Shown here: positions 35,959-44,762 of the stretch, piece after piece
Position numbering within the stretch: position 1 is the first letter of the stretch
How the letters are laid out: each line of letters starts with the position of its first letter
Source of the DNA: Alphaproteobacteria bacterium
GTDB taxonomy: Bacteria; Pseudomonadota; Alphaproteobacteria; JANQMY01
NCBI GenBank assembly: GCA_028289425.1
Contig: JANQPL010000012.1
Location: 310,001 to 374,000 of the forward strand
Direction of reading: 5' to 3'
Length of the DNA: 64,000 nucleotides
Notes under the pieces: model-generated
Told to the model about the DNA's origin: nothing
Database searches by the model: none
The model's input: only the letters and a program-made list of their open reading frames with translations
Made by a program: the position numbers and the translations under genes

Positions 35959-37156
35959 AAATCACGCCATCATATTCATTTTGATTACCGTACTGATCGA
36001 TGTGATCGGCTTGGGCATCATCATTCCGGTCATGCCCCGCCTGTTGGTGGAGCTGACAGGCAGTGAACTTTACAACGCGGTCCAAGTGGGCGGCGCGCTG
36101 ATGTTCACCTATGCGCTGATGCAGTTTTTGTTCGCGCCGGTGTTGGGCAATTTGAGCGATCGCTTGGGGCGCCGTCCGGTTTTGCTGGTCTCGCTCGCAG
36201 CTCTTGGCATCGATTATGTGATCATGGGGTTTGCGGGAACCGTGTTCTGGCTCTTTGTGGGGCGCCTGCTGTCCGGCATTTCCGGGGCGACCTATGCGAC
36301 CGCCAATGCGTATATCGCCGATGTCAGTAGCGAGGCGGAAAGGACCAGGAATTTCGGCTTGGTGAGTGCGGCCTTTGGCATCGGCTTTATTATCGGACCA
36401 GCCTTGGGCGGCTTGCTGGCCGAATTTGGCACGCGCGCGCCGTTTTTTGCGGCTGCCGGTTTAGCCTTTGCAAACGCCGCCTACGGATATTTTATTCTGC
36501 CGGAGTCCTTGCCGCCCGAAAAACGCCGCCCGTTTAATCTTGTAAGGGCGAACCCCTTGGGCGCACTGGTCCAGATGCGCCGCTATCCCATCATCATCGG
36601 ATTGCTGGGGGTGATTGTGCTCTACCAATTGGCCCACGATGTGAATCCGGCGGTTTGGCCCTATTACATGATCGAAATGTTTTCGTGGTCGGAACGGCAG
36701 ATCGGCTTGTCCCTTGCGGCGGTAGGGCTTGCCATGGCCATCGTTCAAGGGGGCCTTATCGGCCCGATCATCGAGCGTGTCGGAGAGAAAAGAGCGGCTC
36801 TTTTTGGTCTGGCGGCCGGGGGTGTCGGATTTTTGGGATTTGCCTCCGCCAGTAGCGGTTGGATGATCTATGTCTGGATTGTGCCCTTTGCTTTCATCGG
36901 CATCGCCATGCCGGCCATTCGGGGGATTATGTCGCGTCAGGTGGCGGACGATGCACAAGGGGAATTGCAAGGGGCCATTGCAAGCGTCACGGCCGCCGTA
37001 TGGATCTTCTCTCCACTGATTATGACACAAATGTTTAGCTATTTTTCCGGACCCGTCGCGCCTGTCTATTTTCCCGGTGCGCCATTCTTGGCGGCTAGTG
37101 TGTTAATGATTTTGGCGCTGCTGGCCAGCCGGCGCGCACTCAAGGGTATTGATTAA
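35948..37156 (+). CDS. MFS transporter, TCR/Tet-like
   Basis: A 402-residue, 12-span major facilitator with the Tet-like features: LIDVIGLGIIIPVMPRLL in the first span, motif A GNLSDRLGRRPVLL, and GRLLSGISGATYATANAYIAD with the antiporter-type fifth span. It should export a small compound in exchange for protons; the substrate is unknown. The GTG at 35948 starts the homology; an upstream frame to 35834 only reads through the small membrane gene. Confidence 0.88.
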   Translation: MDRKNHAIIFILITVLIDVIGLGIIIPVMPRLLVELTGSELYNAVQVGGALMFTYALMQFLFAPVLGNLSDRLGRRPVLLVSLAALGIDYVIMGFAGTVFWLFVGRLLSGISGATYATANAYIADVSSEAERTRNFGLVSAAFGIGFIIGPALGGLLAEFGTRAPFFAAAGLAFANAAYGYFILPESLPPEKRRPFNLVRANPLGALVQMRRYPIIIGLLGVIVLYQLAHDVNPAVWPYYMIEMFSWSERQIGLSLAAVGLAMAIVQGGLIGPIIERVGEKRAALFGLAAGGVGFLGFASASSGWMIYVWIVPFAFIGIAMPAIRGIMSRQVADDAQGELQGAIASVTAAVWIFSPLIMTQMFSYFSGPVAPVYFPGAPFLAASVLMILALLASRRALKGID

Positions 37157-37332
37157 CGCATTCAGCACACGTTTTCATCTGCATAGCGACAAATTTCTTG
37201 CCGTATGCAGAGAATCAGTGTACTGGCGTGAAAAAACATATGTGAGGCGGCATGTGTGTGACGAAACTGTCATGCGCGCCGCCTTTTTTGTTGGCTGTGT
37301 GGGGCCAGCCGCTGGGGGTCGAGGTCGGGGAC

Positions 37333-37920
37333 ATGATCTCAGTGGACCGGGTGTTGTCAGAAGCCCGGACAACATACAGCTTGGCGAATTCGCTTGTCTG
37401 GGAAGCGGAAAAGATCGCGCACGGTATTAAGCGGCGCAGTTGTGGCCGCGTGCCCTTTACCGAAACCTCAGAAGTGTCTGATTTTGCCGACGTCATGGCC
37501 AGAATGCGGGAACGGTCCGCAAGTCTTGCGGAGATGGAATCGCGTTTGCTCGCCGCGATGCATTTGATCGCGCGTGATACCGCCATCGACGACGAAGATC
37601 CGTTGCGTCTTAACATGATTATGTCGCGCGTTCGTACGGGCGACAGCCCCGACGAATGGCGCCGGATGCGCAAGGCGCCGCGCGCCCATTTCGAACTTTC
37701 CGTGGAAGATCAGGCCTGTGCGGCGGAAGGGGTCGCCGGATTAAATTTCGAGACCGGCGACGATCTAAAAGTTGCCTTGGAAATCGTGGCCGGCTTTCGT
37801 GCCCTGCAGGCTGCGCGGCGTGCTTTGCTGATCGCCGAGCGGCGCATCAAAGAACAGGTGCTGGATTTGCTTTCCGTTGATCCGCCTGCGGAGCAAGAAG
37901 CTGCCGCCGTTGCCGGTTAG
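37333..37920 (+). CDS. Hypothetical helical protein
   Basis: A 195-residue soluble protein not recognised. ATG 37333 follows GAGGTCGGGG; the frame is open from 37252 (MCVTKLSCAPP), so a longer form is possible. It is highly helical, with conserved-looking charged stretches (ADVMARMRERSASLAEMESRL, EEDPLRLNMIM not present). The sequence ends in an Ala/Glu tail. Four bases overlap the next, convergent gene. Confidence 0.55.
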   Translation: MISVDRVLSEARTTYSLANSLVWEAEKIAHGIKRRSCGRVPFTETSEVSDFADVMARMRERSASLAEMESRLLAAMHLIARDTAIDDEDPLRLNMIMSRVRTGDSPDEWRRMRKAPRAHFELSVEDQACAAEGVAGLNFETGDDLKVALEIVAGFRALQAARRALLIAERRIKEQVLDLLSVDPPAEQEAAAVAG

Positions 37921-38219
37921 ACACGCCCCACCACGGTCACGCACACCATCAGTCCGATGAACCATCCGGCGGTGGTGGCCGCGGCAAGGCCGATGCCCGA
38001 CTGATCGCGGAACCACAAATGCAAGCCCATGGCGACTGCTAAAATGGGTAGGATCAGCGACCAGGCAATGAACGCCACATCGGAATAGGACAAGGTGACC
38101 ATGCGCAGCGGCGCTTCATAGCCCACCGCATGCAGCGGCATGGACATCCAAAGGGCAACCGTCGGCAGCAGCAGGGTCGGTACGGCCCACGGGCGTGAAA
38201 GTATGGCGTCGTGCATCAT
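37917..38219 (-). CDS. Small four-span membrane protein
   Basis: A 100-residue membrane protein with three hydrophobic segments: residues about 11-32, 46-68 (DVAFIAWSLILPILAVAMGL) and 77-98. Two adjacent ATG codons (38219 and 38216) follow AAGGGGATG. No family recognised. The 297 bases to msrA contain no gene that I can support. Confidence 0.65.
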   Translation of the reverse strand: MMHDAILSRPWAVPTLLLPTVALWMSMPLHAVGYEAPLRMVTLSYSDVAFIAWSLILPILAVAMGLHLWFRDQSGIGLAAATTAGWFIGLMVCVTVVGRV

Positions 38220-38516
38220 CGCATCCCCTTGTTGGTGCCGCCGCGTACCCCCCGATTGGATGCGCGATGGACCCGATCAACATTGAAGCAATTTTTCGCA
38301 GAATACTGCGGCAATGTTATGGCCTGTGGCGCCTTTTTGTGGCCACAAGGATTGCCCAACCGTAAGCGCGCTGCTTAAATGTTGACGATGTTAACTTCCA
38401 ACGCTCTGCGCAAAATTGGCCTGTTTGCGGGTGTTTTTCGGACAGAGGTCTTTTCCCAACCTGTTAATGGGCTATCTTCCCTTCAAAGATATGCAATGGG
38501 CCGAAGAGGGCATGTG

Positions 38517-39044
38517 ATGACGGATACAAAGTCTTTGGTTTTGGCAGGTGGCTGCTTCTGGGGCATGCAGGACCTGTTTCGGAAGCTGCCCGGCGTGACG
38601 GCGACGCGGGTCGGATATGCGGGCGGCGACCAGGGAACGGCGGCTTATCGCTATGTGAAATCGGGGGTTACGGGCCATGCGGAAAGCCTGAAGGTGGAGT
38701 ATGACCCCAACAAGATTTCGTTTCGCAGGCTTCTCGAGTTCTTCTTCCAAATTCACGATCCGACCACCACGAACCGTCAGGGCAATGATATCGGCAGCCA
38801 ATACCGGTCGGCGATCTTCTTCAATTCACCGGATGAAGAGCGTGTGGCACGTGAGACCATCGCCCAGGTGAACGCAAGTGGCAAATGGCCCGGGCCAGTG
38901 GTCACGGAAGTTGTGGCGGCCATGCCGTTTTACGACGCGGAAGAAGAGCACCAGGATTACCTGGAGAAGTTTCCTCACGGCTATACGTGTCATTTCATTC
39001 GGCCCGATTGGACAATCGAGCTGGAGAAAGACGTACAGCTCTAG
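38517..39044 (+). CDS. msrA: Peptide-methionine (S)-S-oxide reductase
   Basis: MsrA repairs oxidised methionine (S epimer) in proteins. The 175-residue product has the catalytic motif [12 protein letters not shown] with the nucleophilic cysteine, [18 protein letters not shown], and the family segments [12 protein letters not shown] and [14 protein letters not shown] 38517 follows AGAGGG; the longer frame to 38379 is unrelated sequence. It is convergent with the PhzF-like gene, overlapping by four bases. Confidence 0.95.
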   Translation: MTDTKSLVLAGGCFWGMQDLFRKLPGVTATRVGYAGGDQGTAAYRYVKSGVTGHAESLKVEYDPNKISFRRLLEFFFQIHDPTTTNRQGNDIGSQYRSAIFFNSPDEERVARETIAQVNASGKWPGPVVTEVVAAMPFYDAEEEHQDYLEKFPHGYTCHFIRPDWTIELEKDVQL

Positions 39045-39940
39045 AGACTAATCTCTCCTTTCATCACGGGCACGCATGCGCCGCCGATGAATGTCTGCGT
39101 GACGGAACCCTTTTCTTTGTGTGCCGCGGCTGTCATCAAACTGGGCCGGCCCATATCCACCCCTTGAGAGATGCGGTATTCAAGAACCGTGTCGGATCCG
39201 GAGTCCAAATGGGCGAGATAGCCAATCAGCGCCACATTGGCGCTGCCGGTCGCGGGGTCTTCGGGAACCCCGAACAGGGGCGCAAACATGCGGGTTTCGA
39301 TATCCGCTCCGTCTGTGTCATACGTATACAGATGAATGCCGACGCTCTTATCCATCGGAATGTGGTCCATGAACACATCAAGGCGCGGTTTTGCCTGTGC
39401 CAGCGTGGCCCTGGATCTTACGCGGGCAATGATAAAGAACATGCCGGCCGACGCGATTTGGGGCGGGTGGGCCGACACGTCCAAGTCGCCGGAGGTTAGG
39501 CCGCACGCCTTGGCGACGACATCCGGATCGAAAACATCGCCCACCGTCATGGGCTGAGGGGCTTGCAGCCGGGCGCCCACTGTGGCGTTGTCCTCACGCA
39601 ATAGGTCCAGTTTGACGAGCCCGGCGGCTTCTTCGAACGTCACCGTATTGCCGACCGGTTTGCCGAAAATCTCCCCATGGCGGGCCACGACGAAGGCGGT
39701 GCCCACATTGGGGTGTCCGGCGAAGGGGATTTCCGCTTGGGGTGTGAAAATCCGCACCATAGCCGTGTGAGCGGGATTCTCCGGTGGCAGGACAAAGGTG
39801 GTTTCGGAGTAATTGAACTCGTTGGCGATGCGTTGCATTTGGCTATCGCTTACCCCGCGTGCGTCTGACACCACGGCCAGCGGATTTCCACCGAATGGTT
39901 GCTGGGTAAAAACGTCGACGGTTTCGTAGTGGATGATCAT
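39041..39940 (-). CDS. PhzF-family isomerase/epimerase
   Basis: A 299-residue diaminopimelate-epimerase-fold protein of the PhzF family. The active-site glutamate region is [12 protein letters not shown], with conserved [19 protein letters not shown] and [19 protein letters not shown]. No phenazine genes are near, so the substrate is unknown. Start 39940 gives the usual [20 protein letters not shown] opening. Confidence 0.93.
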   Translation of the reverse strand: MIIHYETVDVFTQQPFGGNPLAVVSDARGVSDSQMQRIANEFNYSETTFVLPPENPAHTAMVRIFTPQAEIPFAGHPNVGTAFVVARHGEIFGKPVGNTVTFEEAAGLVKLDLLREDNATVGARLQAPQPMTVGDVFDPDVVAKACGLTSGDLDVSAHPPQIASAGMFFIIARVRSRATLAQAKPRLDVFMDHIPMDKSVGIHLYTYDTDGADIETRMFAPLFGVPEDPATGSANVALIGYLAHLDSGSDTVLEYRISQGVDMGRPSLMTAAAHKEKGSVTQTFIGGACVPVMKGEISL

Positions 39941-39993
39941 GGGCATCTCTCTCAGGGAGCGACGCACAAGCGAGCCATTAGGAAGTGGGTTGA

Positions 39994-40476
39994 CTAATCA
40001 GCTTCCTGCGGTGCGGTGCTGTCAGCCTTCACAGATAGGCCCGCCATCATCCATTTTCCATCCACAAGTTGGAAGGCGGCAGAAAAATTTATTCGCACGG
40101 GTTCCGTCGGAAAAAAGCCGTCGATCTTCAACACGCCGTTTTCGTCGATGGGGATGGGGGTTTGGTAGGTGGGATCCACCACGGCAATGGAGCTGAGATC
40201 GATCTTCTTGGCGCGGATATCGGCAAATGCCGCGGCCAGATCCGCGGGCGTGAAGGTGGATTTGAATTTGGGCGTCCCCAGATCCCGCAAGACTGCGTAA
40301 TTGCCGGTGAGGTTGGCATGATTGAGCGCGATCAGCGTCGTGCGCAGTAGAATTCTGATCTTTGCTGTGTCATCGCCATCAACACCGTCGGCGGGCGGAA
40401 CGGTCTGGGAGAAGGCCGGGCTGACGACCACAAGATGGCAAAGAAGGGCGCCCCAAATGAGGCGCTTGCGCGTCAT
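39994..40476 (-). CDS. Exported hypothetical protein
   Basis: A 160-residue protein with a signal peptide (about residues 1-23, LIWGALLCHLVVVSPAFS). The mature part is a single alpha/beta domain with DLGTPKFKSTFTPADLA and the strand FSAAFQLVDGKWMMAGLSV, the build of NTF2/SnoaL-like folds. Its start overlaps the upstream gene by four bases (ATGA), so both are made together. No named family recognised. Confidence 0.65.
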   Translation of the reverse strand: MTRKRLIWGALLCHLVVVSPAFSQTVPPADGVDGDDTAKIRILLRTTLIALNHANLTGNYAVLRDLGTPKFKSTFTPADLAAAFADIRAKKIDLSSIAVVDPTYQTPIPIDENGVLKIDGFFPTEPVRINFSAAFQLVDGKWMMAGLSVKADSTAPQEAD

Positions 40477-40895
40477 TGCCGGAACTCAAGCCGGTAAATA
40501 ATCCGAGTCGGGTCCATGCCCTCTTTTTCGGCTTCGTCGGTGACCAAAACGGCGGTGACCTCATAAATATCTTCATCGAAACGAACGCGCACATTCTGGT
40601 TTTCTTGCAAAAGTGCATACCAGGTGCGGTCCGGGGCCGGATCGATGTAGATATTGCCGTTCCGGTAAATGTAATTCACGCGGACGGAATAGGGGTTTTC
40701 CGGTCGCAGTTCCAAGTCGAGCACGCCGTCGTCTTTGATGAATCCCCAATCGGTTTCCGTTCCCGCAGGGCCCGCCAGCGCGCCGCCCGGGAACATTTCG
40801 ATGGGGCCGTTATTGTAGGGGGCGTACAGATAAAGCCCACCCAATACGACGCCGAACAAGACGACGATGTAAAAAATCCACCGTATAATGAACAT
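40473..40895 (-). CDS. Hypothetical membrane-anchored protein
   Basis: A 140-residue protein with one N-terminal span (residues about 3-22, IIRWIFYIVVLFGVVLGGLYLY). The rest is beta-rich and probably periplasmic: GVLDLELRPENPYSVRVNY, IYIDPAPDRTWYALL. Followed by an overlapping exported protein. Not recognised; the beta domain resembles bacterial SH3-like or nitroreductase-like folds only superficially. Confidence 0.65.
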   Translation of the reverse strand: MFIIRWIFYIVVLFGVVLGGLYLYAPYNNGPIEMFPGGALAGPAGTETDWGFIKDDGVLDLELRPENPYSVRVNYIYRNGNIYIDPAPDRTWYALLQENQNVRVRFDEDIYEVTAVLVTDEAEKEGMDPTRIIYRLEFRQ

Positions 40896-40941
40896 ATTAC
40901 TCCCCCACTAGTTTTCGCCGTCCCTCAAAGCCGATCGCGGC

Positions 40942-41280
40942 TTACGAAACGTAACACTGCTCATAGAGTCGATTCCACCGCTTGCGCACCGACTTGTATT
41001 CTTCGGTGTTGAAGTAAACGGCATTGCGTTCGCTGATCTGCAAGGTGAAACGGGCGTCTCGCAGCGTGCCCGCAGAGTACCGGCACATCTTGTCGTCGAA
41101 GGCGTCGCAGCGTTCGATACACCGGCCTAACGCCCGGCCGTCCACCTTGGTGCGAAACGTCGCCTTGATGTCGAAATCCTGTCCGCCGAAGAAAGACGTG
41201 TTGCCTTCAGGCGCGCTGCCGCAGGCAGACACACTCAGACATAAAAAGAGGCCGCAAAAAGCAGCGATAGACAGTTTCAC
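40942..41280 (-). CDS. Small lipoprotein
   Basis: A 112-residue protein with a signal peptide and lipobox (LSVSAC, cysteine at residue 20), so it should be anchored to a membrane by lipid. Four further cysteines (CIERCDAFDDKMC, EQCYVS) suggest disulfides. No family recognised. It faces the next leftward genes with a 46-base gap. Confidence 0.7.
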   Translation of the reverse strand: MKLSIAAFCGLFLCLSVSACGSAPEGNTSFFGGQDFDIKATFRTKVDGRALGRCIERCDAFDDKMCRYSAGTLRDARFTLQISERNAVYFNTEEYKSVRKRWNRLYEQCYVS

Positions 41281-41712
41281 AATCCACCCCCTGTCGGTAT
41301 GCGGGCGCCATTATGGCAAGGTTGGAAGTCTGAGGCCAGAGTGCTCAGAAGGATGTTCCAGGCGTGTTACAATAGGGGGTGCGGGTGCCGGCAGGCAGGA
41401 TGAGGGCGCAAGACGCCGCCGGTGACGCCGCCCTCGATGTTCTGCTCACGGAGGGCTTTCTTGAGCCGTCTACCACTTCGGCGGCCGCGGCCGCATGCTT
41501 GACAGAGACGCTGTGTCTTCCTAGATGGGGGGCGGGTGAAGGCCCCCGCCGCTCGCAAGCACTTAGCTTTGGTGAAGCCCTTCGATTTCCGATCGCAGCC
41601 TAATTTGCGGCAGACAGGCCCAATGAACCGGCAGCGGCAATGCGAGCCCCCGTTTTGTTGTCGAATGTTTTGGCCGAAATTTTTGTCTGTCGCCTAGATG
41701 AAAGGTGATGTG
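41281..41712. other. 432-bp gap, no supported gene
   Basis: The short open frames here have no ribosome-binding site and biased, low-complexity translations. GGCGGCCGCGGCCGC at 41480-41494 and a GGGGGC/GCCCCC hairpin near 41526-41546 are the only structures. The upstream control region of the following plus-strand gene should lie at the right end. Confidence 0.5.
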
Positions 41713-42156
41713 ATGGGAAAGACCATTGATTTGCCCTCCAGAGAAGAACTCAAAGTTCAGGCCAAACGGCTCCGCGCCGCATTGGCCGCGGCCGGCGAAG
41801 AGGTTAGCCACGGCCGGTCCCTTGAGCTGGTGGCGCAGCAGCACGGATTTCGCGACTGGAACACGCTTCATGCAGCGTTGGGCAACGGACCGGCGCTGGT
41901 GAAATTCGGCCTGGGCGACCGCGTAAGCGGCTCTTACCTGAAGCAACCGTTCCAAGGCGAAATTATTGCCATTGCCACCCTTGGAAAGGGACGGCGGCAG
42001 GTGACAATTCAGTTCGATCAGCCGGTGGATGTGGTTGAATTCGATAGTTTTTCGGCCTTCCGCCAACGTGTCACCGCAGTAATTGATGACCAGGGCCGGG
42101 CGTTTTCGACGACATCGGACCGGGTGCCTCATTTGACCGTCATCCATACGCCTTGA
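41713..42156 (+). CDS. Glyoxalase-superfamily-like protein
   Basis: A 147-residue protein. Its first 55 residues match the N-terminal helical domain found in proteins annotated as glyoxalase superfamily (KVQAKRLRAALAAAGEEVSH, LVAQQHGFRDWNTLHAAL). The remaining part is beta-rich (VSGSYLKQPFQGEIIAIATLG). The start at 41713 follows AAAGG; 41698 would add five residues. The function of this domain is not known to me. Confidence 0.7.
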   Translation: MGKTIDLPSREELKVQAKRLRAALAAAGEEVSHGRSLELVAQQHGFRDWNTLHAALGNGPALVKFGLGDRVSGSYLKQPFQGEIIAIATLGKGRRQVTIQFDQPVDVVEFDSFSAFRQRVTAVIDDQGRAFSTTSDRVPHLTVIHTP

Positions 42157-42165
42157 GCGTCGACA

Positions 42166-42198
42166 GCATGGCCGTTTTTCGCTGAAAAGCGGCCATGC
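42166..42198 (+). terminator. Hairpin after glyoxalase-like gene
   Basis: GCATGGCCG and CGGCCATGC form a perfect 9-bp stem, extended inward by T/A pairs around a short loop. It starts ten bases after the stop codon. There is no T-run behind it, so termination strength is uncertain. Confidence 0.45.
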
Positions 42199-42345
42199 CT
42201 GGCGATTGGCGGGCTTTGACGGTTCATGTCCTGTACAGAATCGAAGGCGAAGAATAGACTGTAATGAGTAGCTTCTGTGACGAAGGGCACATCTGTACCG
42301 CCCCCGTCGTACCATATTAGTCGCATAGAGACTGGGAGGTTCCCC

Positions 42346-42468
42346 ATGACGATTGCGATGCTTTACAGGATTTCGGGCTTCATCTTTGGATTGGCGATGG
42401 TCCTCATTGCGGTCACCGCATTTCAGCCGCCAGTAGGTGCTGAATATATTATCCTGAATCCGCAATAA
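42346..42468 (+). CDS. Membrane microprotein, 40 residues
   Basis: A 40-residue protein with one membrane span (ISGFIFGLAMVLIAVTAF). ATG 42346 follows GGGAGG with a TTCCCC spacer. The longer frame from 42277 lacks a site. A second microprotein with a similar leader follows 31 bases later. Function unknown. Confidence 0.5.
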   Translation: MTIAMLYRISGFIFGLAMVLIAVTAFQPPVGAEYIILNPQ

Positions 42469-42499
42469 GGGCTCATCCGACTCATAGGGGGTGTTCCCC

Positions 42500-42583
42500 A
42501 TGGTCGTTGATGGATTTGTAATTTTGCTTTTGATGGTTGGCGCTCTGGCGCTCGCGATAATTCTGCTTTATCCGCGATACTGA
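42500..42583 (+). CDS. Membrane microprotein, 27 residues
   Basis: MVVDGFVILLLMVGALALAI plus a short basic end (PRY): a 27-residue single-span protein, too short for most gene finders. Its leader AGGGGGTGTTCCCC resembles that of the preceding microprotein (GGGAGGTTCCCC), so the two look like a small operon. A terminator lies 28 bases after the stop. Confidence 0.45.
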   Translation: MVVDGFVILLLMVGALALAIILLYPRY

Positions 42584-42610
42584 TTGTCGCGCACAGGCGG
42601 GCCTTGCGGG

Positions 42611-42661
42611 CCTAAAGCCTGTTGTGCTTAAACTGATTCATGCGACAGGCTTTAGGTTTTT
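42611..42661 (+). terminator. Rho-independent terminator after microproteins
   Basis: CCTAAAGCCTGT (42611-42622) pairs with ACAGGCTTTAGG (42645-42656), a perfect 12-bp stem, followed by five T residues. It closes the microprotein transcript. Confidence 0.78.
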
Positions 42662-42715
42662 GTTTTGTCGCATGTCTTTTGCGCACAACCGATTCCCACT
42701 TATGCGCGACACGCT

Positions 42716-43042
42716 TTAGGGAATGCCGGGAAAACTATCCACCATCTGGATCTTTACATCCGGAAAGCTGTCCACATATTGAATCTTGAAGTCGCCGGAA
42801 CTCGAGACGAATTGCCATTCGCCGCAATCGTCCGGAAACGAGCTGACGGCCTGCACCTTGAGGTCCGGAAAGCTGTCGACCACTTGGACTTTCACATCCG
42901 GAAAACTGTCGACCACTTCCACTTCGCCCTTCAGTTCGATCCCGTCAAACGAACAGGAGCCGCTATCGAACTCGGCATAGGCTGTACCGATTGCCGCCAG
43001 GGCGGCCACGCTTGATACCACTGCAAATCTTGTCTTGTTCAT
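42716..43042 (-). CDS. Exported VDSFPD tandem-repeat protein
   Basis: A 108-residue protein with a signal peptide (residues 1-23, cleavage after TAYA). The mature part is built from about six repeats of 11-13 residues: VVDSFPDVKVQ, VVDSFPDLKVQ, AVSSFPDDCGEWQ, FVSSSGDFKIQ, YVDSFPDVKIQ, MVDSFPGIP. Two cysteines (CSFDG and DDCGEW) could form a disulfide. The pattern of V-DS-x-D strands recalls proteins named 7(1) septoil knot, in which such repeats wind into a torus-knotted sheet. That link is from memory and unverified. Minus strand, isolated. Confidence 0.75.
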   Translation of the reverse strand: MNKTRFAVVSSVAALAAIGTAYAEFDSGSCSFDGIELKGEVEVVDSFPDVKVQVVDSFPDLKVQAVSSFPDDCGEWQFVSSSGDFKIQYVDSFPDVKIQMVDSFPGIP

Positions 43043-43143
43043 CCCGCACTCTCCCCTTTGCGTCTGCCAATATCTTAGGTCCGGGGCGGCAGGGCCGCAA
43101 CGCGCTTTCTTGGAATGGCACGTAGTTGGTGTAGTCTGTGGTG

Positions 43144-44109
43144 ATGGACACGCTTCCCGTGATCGACATTTCCTGTTTGGGAAACTCTGGAACCATCGGC
43201 CATGATCGGGCGGTCGCCGAGATCGGGCGCGCGTGCCGCCACATCGGTTTCTTCTACGTCACGGGCCATGGCATTGCCGATGACCTGATGACCGGCATGT
43301 TCCAGGCCGCACACACATTCTTCGCGCAGGCCGCGGCTCAGAAGGCGGCGCTGTCGATCGAAACGTCGCGCCATAATCGCGGCTATGTAGCCTTTCAAGG
43401 CGAACAGTTGGAAGCGGGGCGGGCCGCCGATCTGAAAGAAGCCTTTAATATTGGATTGGAGCTGCCGCCGGACGATCCCGAATTGCGGGCCGGTGCGCCC
43501 TTTCGGGGCCCCAATCAGTGGCCGGAGGATTTACCCGGCTGGCGCGCCCAAATGCTCGGTTATTACGATCGCATGCTCGCATTGGCGGACCGGCTGCACC
43601 GGGCCTTCGCGCTGGACTTGGGTGTAGAAGAGAGGTTTTTCGTACCGGCCATGAAACGGCCCCTCGCGGTTCTGCGTTTACTGCACTATCCGCCCGTGGC
43701 GCAACCGGATCTTGCCGACGCCGCTGCCATTGGCGCGGGCACCCATTCTGATTACGGCATGCTGACCTTGCTCGCGCAAGATGAGATTAGCGGCTTGCAA
43801 GTGCGCCGACGTGATGGCACGTGGATCGAGGCGCCGGTAATACCCGGCGCCTTTGTTTGCAACATTGGCGATATGTTGATGCGCTGGTCGAATGACGTAT
43901 ACGTATCGACGCCGCATCGGGTGATTAATCCTCCGTCTCAAGACCGTTATTCGATCGCCATGTTTTGCGACCCGGCACCGGACACAGTGATTGCCTGTTT
44001 GCCGTCATGTTGTTCTGAGGAAAGGACGGCCAGGTATGAACCAACGACGAGTGCTGCCTACCTCACTGGCCGGCTCGATGCCACCTACGCCTTTCGCGCC
44101 GAGGCCTAA
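43144..44109 (+). CDS. 2-oxoglutarate/Fe(II) oxygenase, isopenicillin-N-synthase family
   Basis: A 321-residue non-haem iron oxygenase. The DIOX_N part is LPVIDISCLGNSG, and the iron ligands are in GAGTHSDYGMLTLLAQD (His and Asp) with the second histidine in VSTPHRVINPP and the arginine for 2-oxoglutarate in QDRYSIAMFCDPAP. ATG 43144 is chosen over two GTG codons just before it. Substrate unknown; bacterial members hydroxylate small acids or make ethylene-like products. Confidence 0.9.
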   Translation: MDTLPVIDISCLGNSGTIGHDRAVAEIGRACRHIGFFYVTGHGIADDLMTGMFQAAHTFFAQAAAQKAALSIETSRHNRGYVAFQGEQLEAGRAADLKEAFNIGLELPPDDPELRAGAPFRGPNQWPEDLPGWRAQMLGYYDRMLALADRLHRAFALDLGVEERFFVPAMKRPLAVLRLLHYPPVAQPDLADAAAIGAGTHSDYGMLTLLAQDEISGLQVRRRDGTWIEAPVIPGAFVCNIGDMLMRWSNDVYVSTPHRVINPPSQDRYSIAMFCDPAPDTVIACLPSCCSEERTARYEPTTSAAYLTGRLDATYAFRAEA

Positions 44110-44121
44110 CTGCCGCTCAAG

Positions 44122-44655
44122 TCACGCATTTAGTTCGGCGCGCCGCTTGTCGTGATAGTCCTGACGCGGACCAAAGTTGCTCTCATCCTGAAACGCGGCC
44201 TTCACCCATTCCAAAGCCTGCTGCTCGTTCATTGACACATCCCAGGGCTTGCCTTGGGGTTGGGAAACATGCCAGGGCGTGTCCCAAAACACCTCAATGC
44301 CGTTGCCTTCAGGATCGTTGAAGTAAATGGACAGGGTGTTGCCGTGCGACAAGGGCATGATGTTAATGCCGTCGACCTTTTCCAGCGTGTGGTTCAGGTT
44401 GCGCACGTCTTCGAAGGCACCCACACGGAAAGCGACATGGGCCACCGAGTTGGAAGGGCCGTCCTCTTTTCTGGTGTCGATCATGCCGATTTGATGATGT
44501 TCGTCGGGGTCCTGGCTCATGAAGATGATTTCAGGCCCGCCGTCGCCAATTTCACCCCGGTCTGTGACCTGAAAGCCGAGGACGTTCGTGTAGAAATCCA
44601 GCATCACTTCCTTGTTTTGCACATACAGCACTGCGTGAGACCAGCTGAGTTTCAT
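44122..44655 (-). CDS. VOC-family dioxygenase-like protein
   Basis: A 177-residue vicinal-oxygen-chelate protein of the extradiol/fosfomycin-resistance kind: SWSHAVLYVQNKEVMLDFYT, then VAHVAFRVGAFEDVRNLNHT and IYFNDPEGNGIEVFWDTPWH. Metal ligands would be the His near the start, the His in VAHVAFRV and the Glu in GIEVFW. ATG 44655 follows GAGAGGACAAT; the frame beyond is non-homologous. Possibly a catechol-type dioxygenase; substrate unknown. Confidence 0.82.
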   Translation of the reverse strand: MKLSWSHAVLYVQNKEVMLDFYTNVLGFQVTDRGEIGDGGPEIIFMSQDPDEHHQIGMIDTRKEDGPSNSVAHVAFRVGAFEDVRNLNHTLEKVDGINIMPLSHGNTLSIYFNDPEGNGIEVFWDTPWHVSQPQGKPWDVSMNEQQALEWVKAAFQDESNFGPRQDYHDKRRAELNA

Positions 44656-44762
44656 ATTGTCCTCTCGTTTGGTTACGGCTCTATCGGATAGAATTATATC
44701 AGAATTTGTGCTGCTTGAGTTCCCTCCAGCGCTAATAGACCCATTTCGAACACTGCGCGCAT

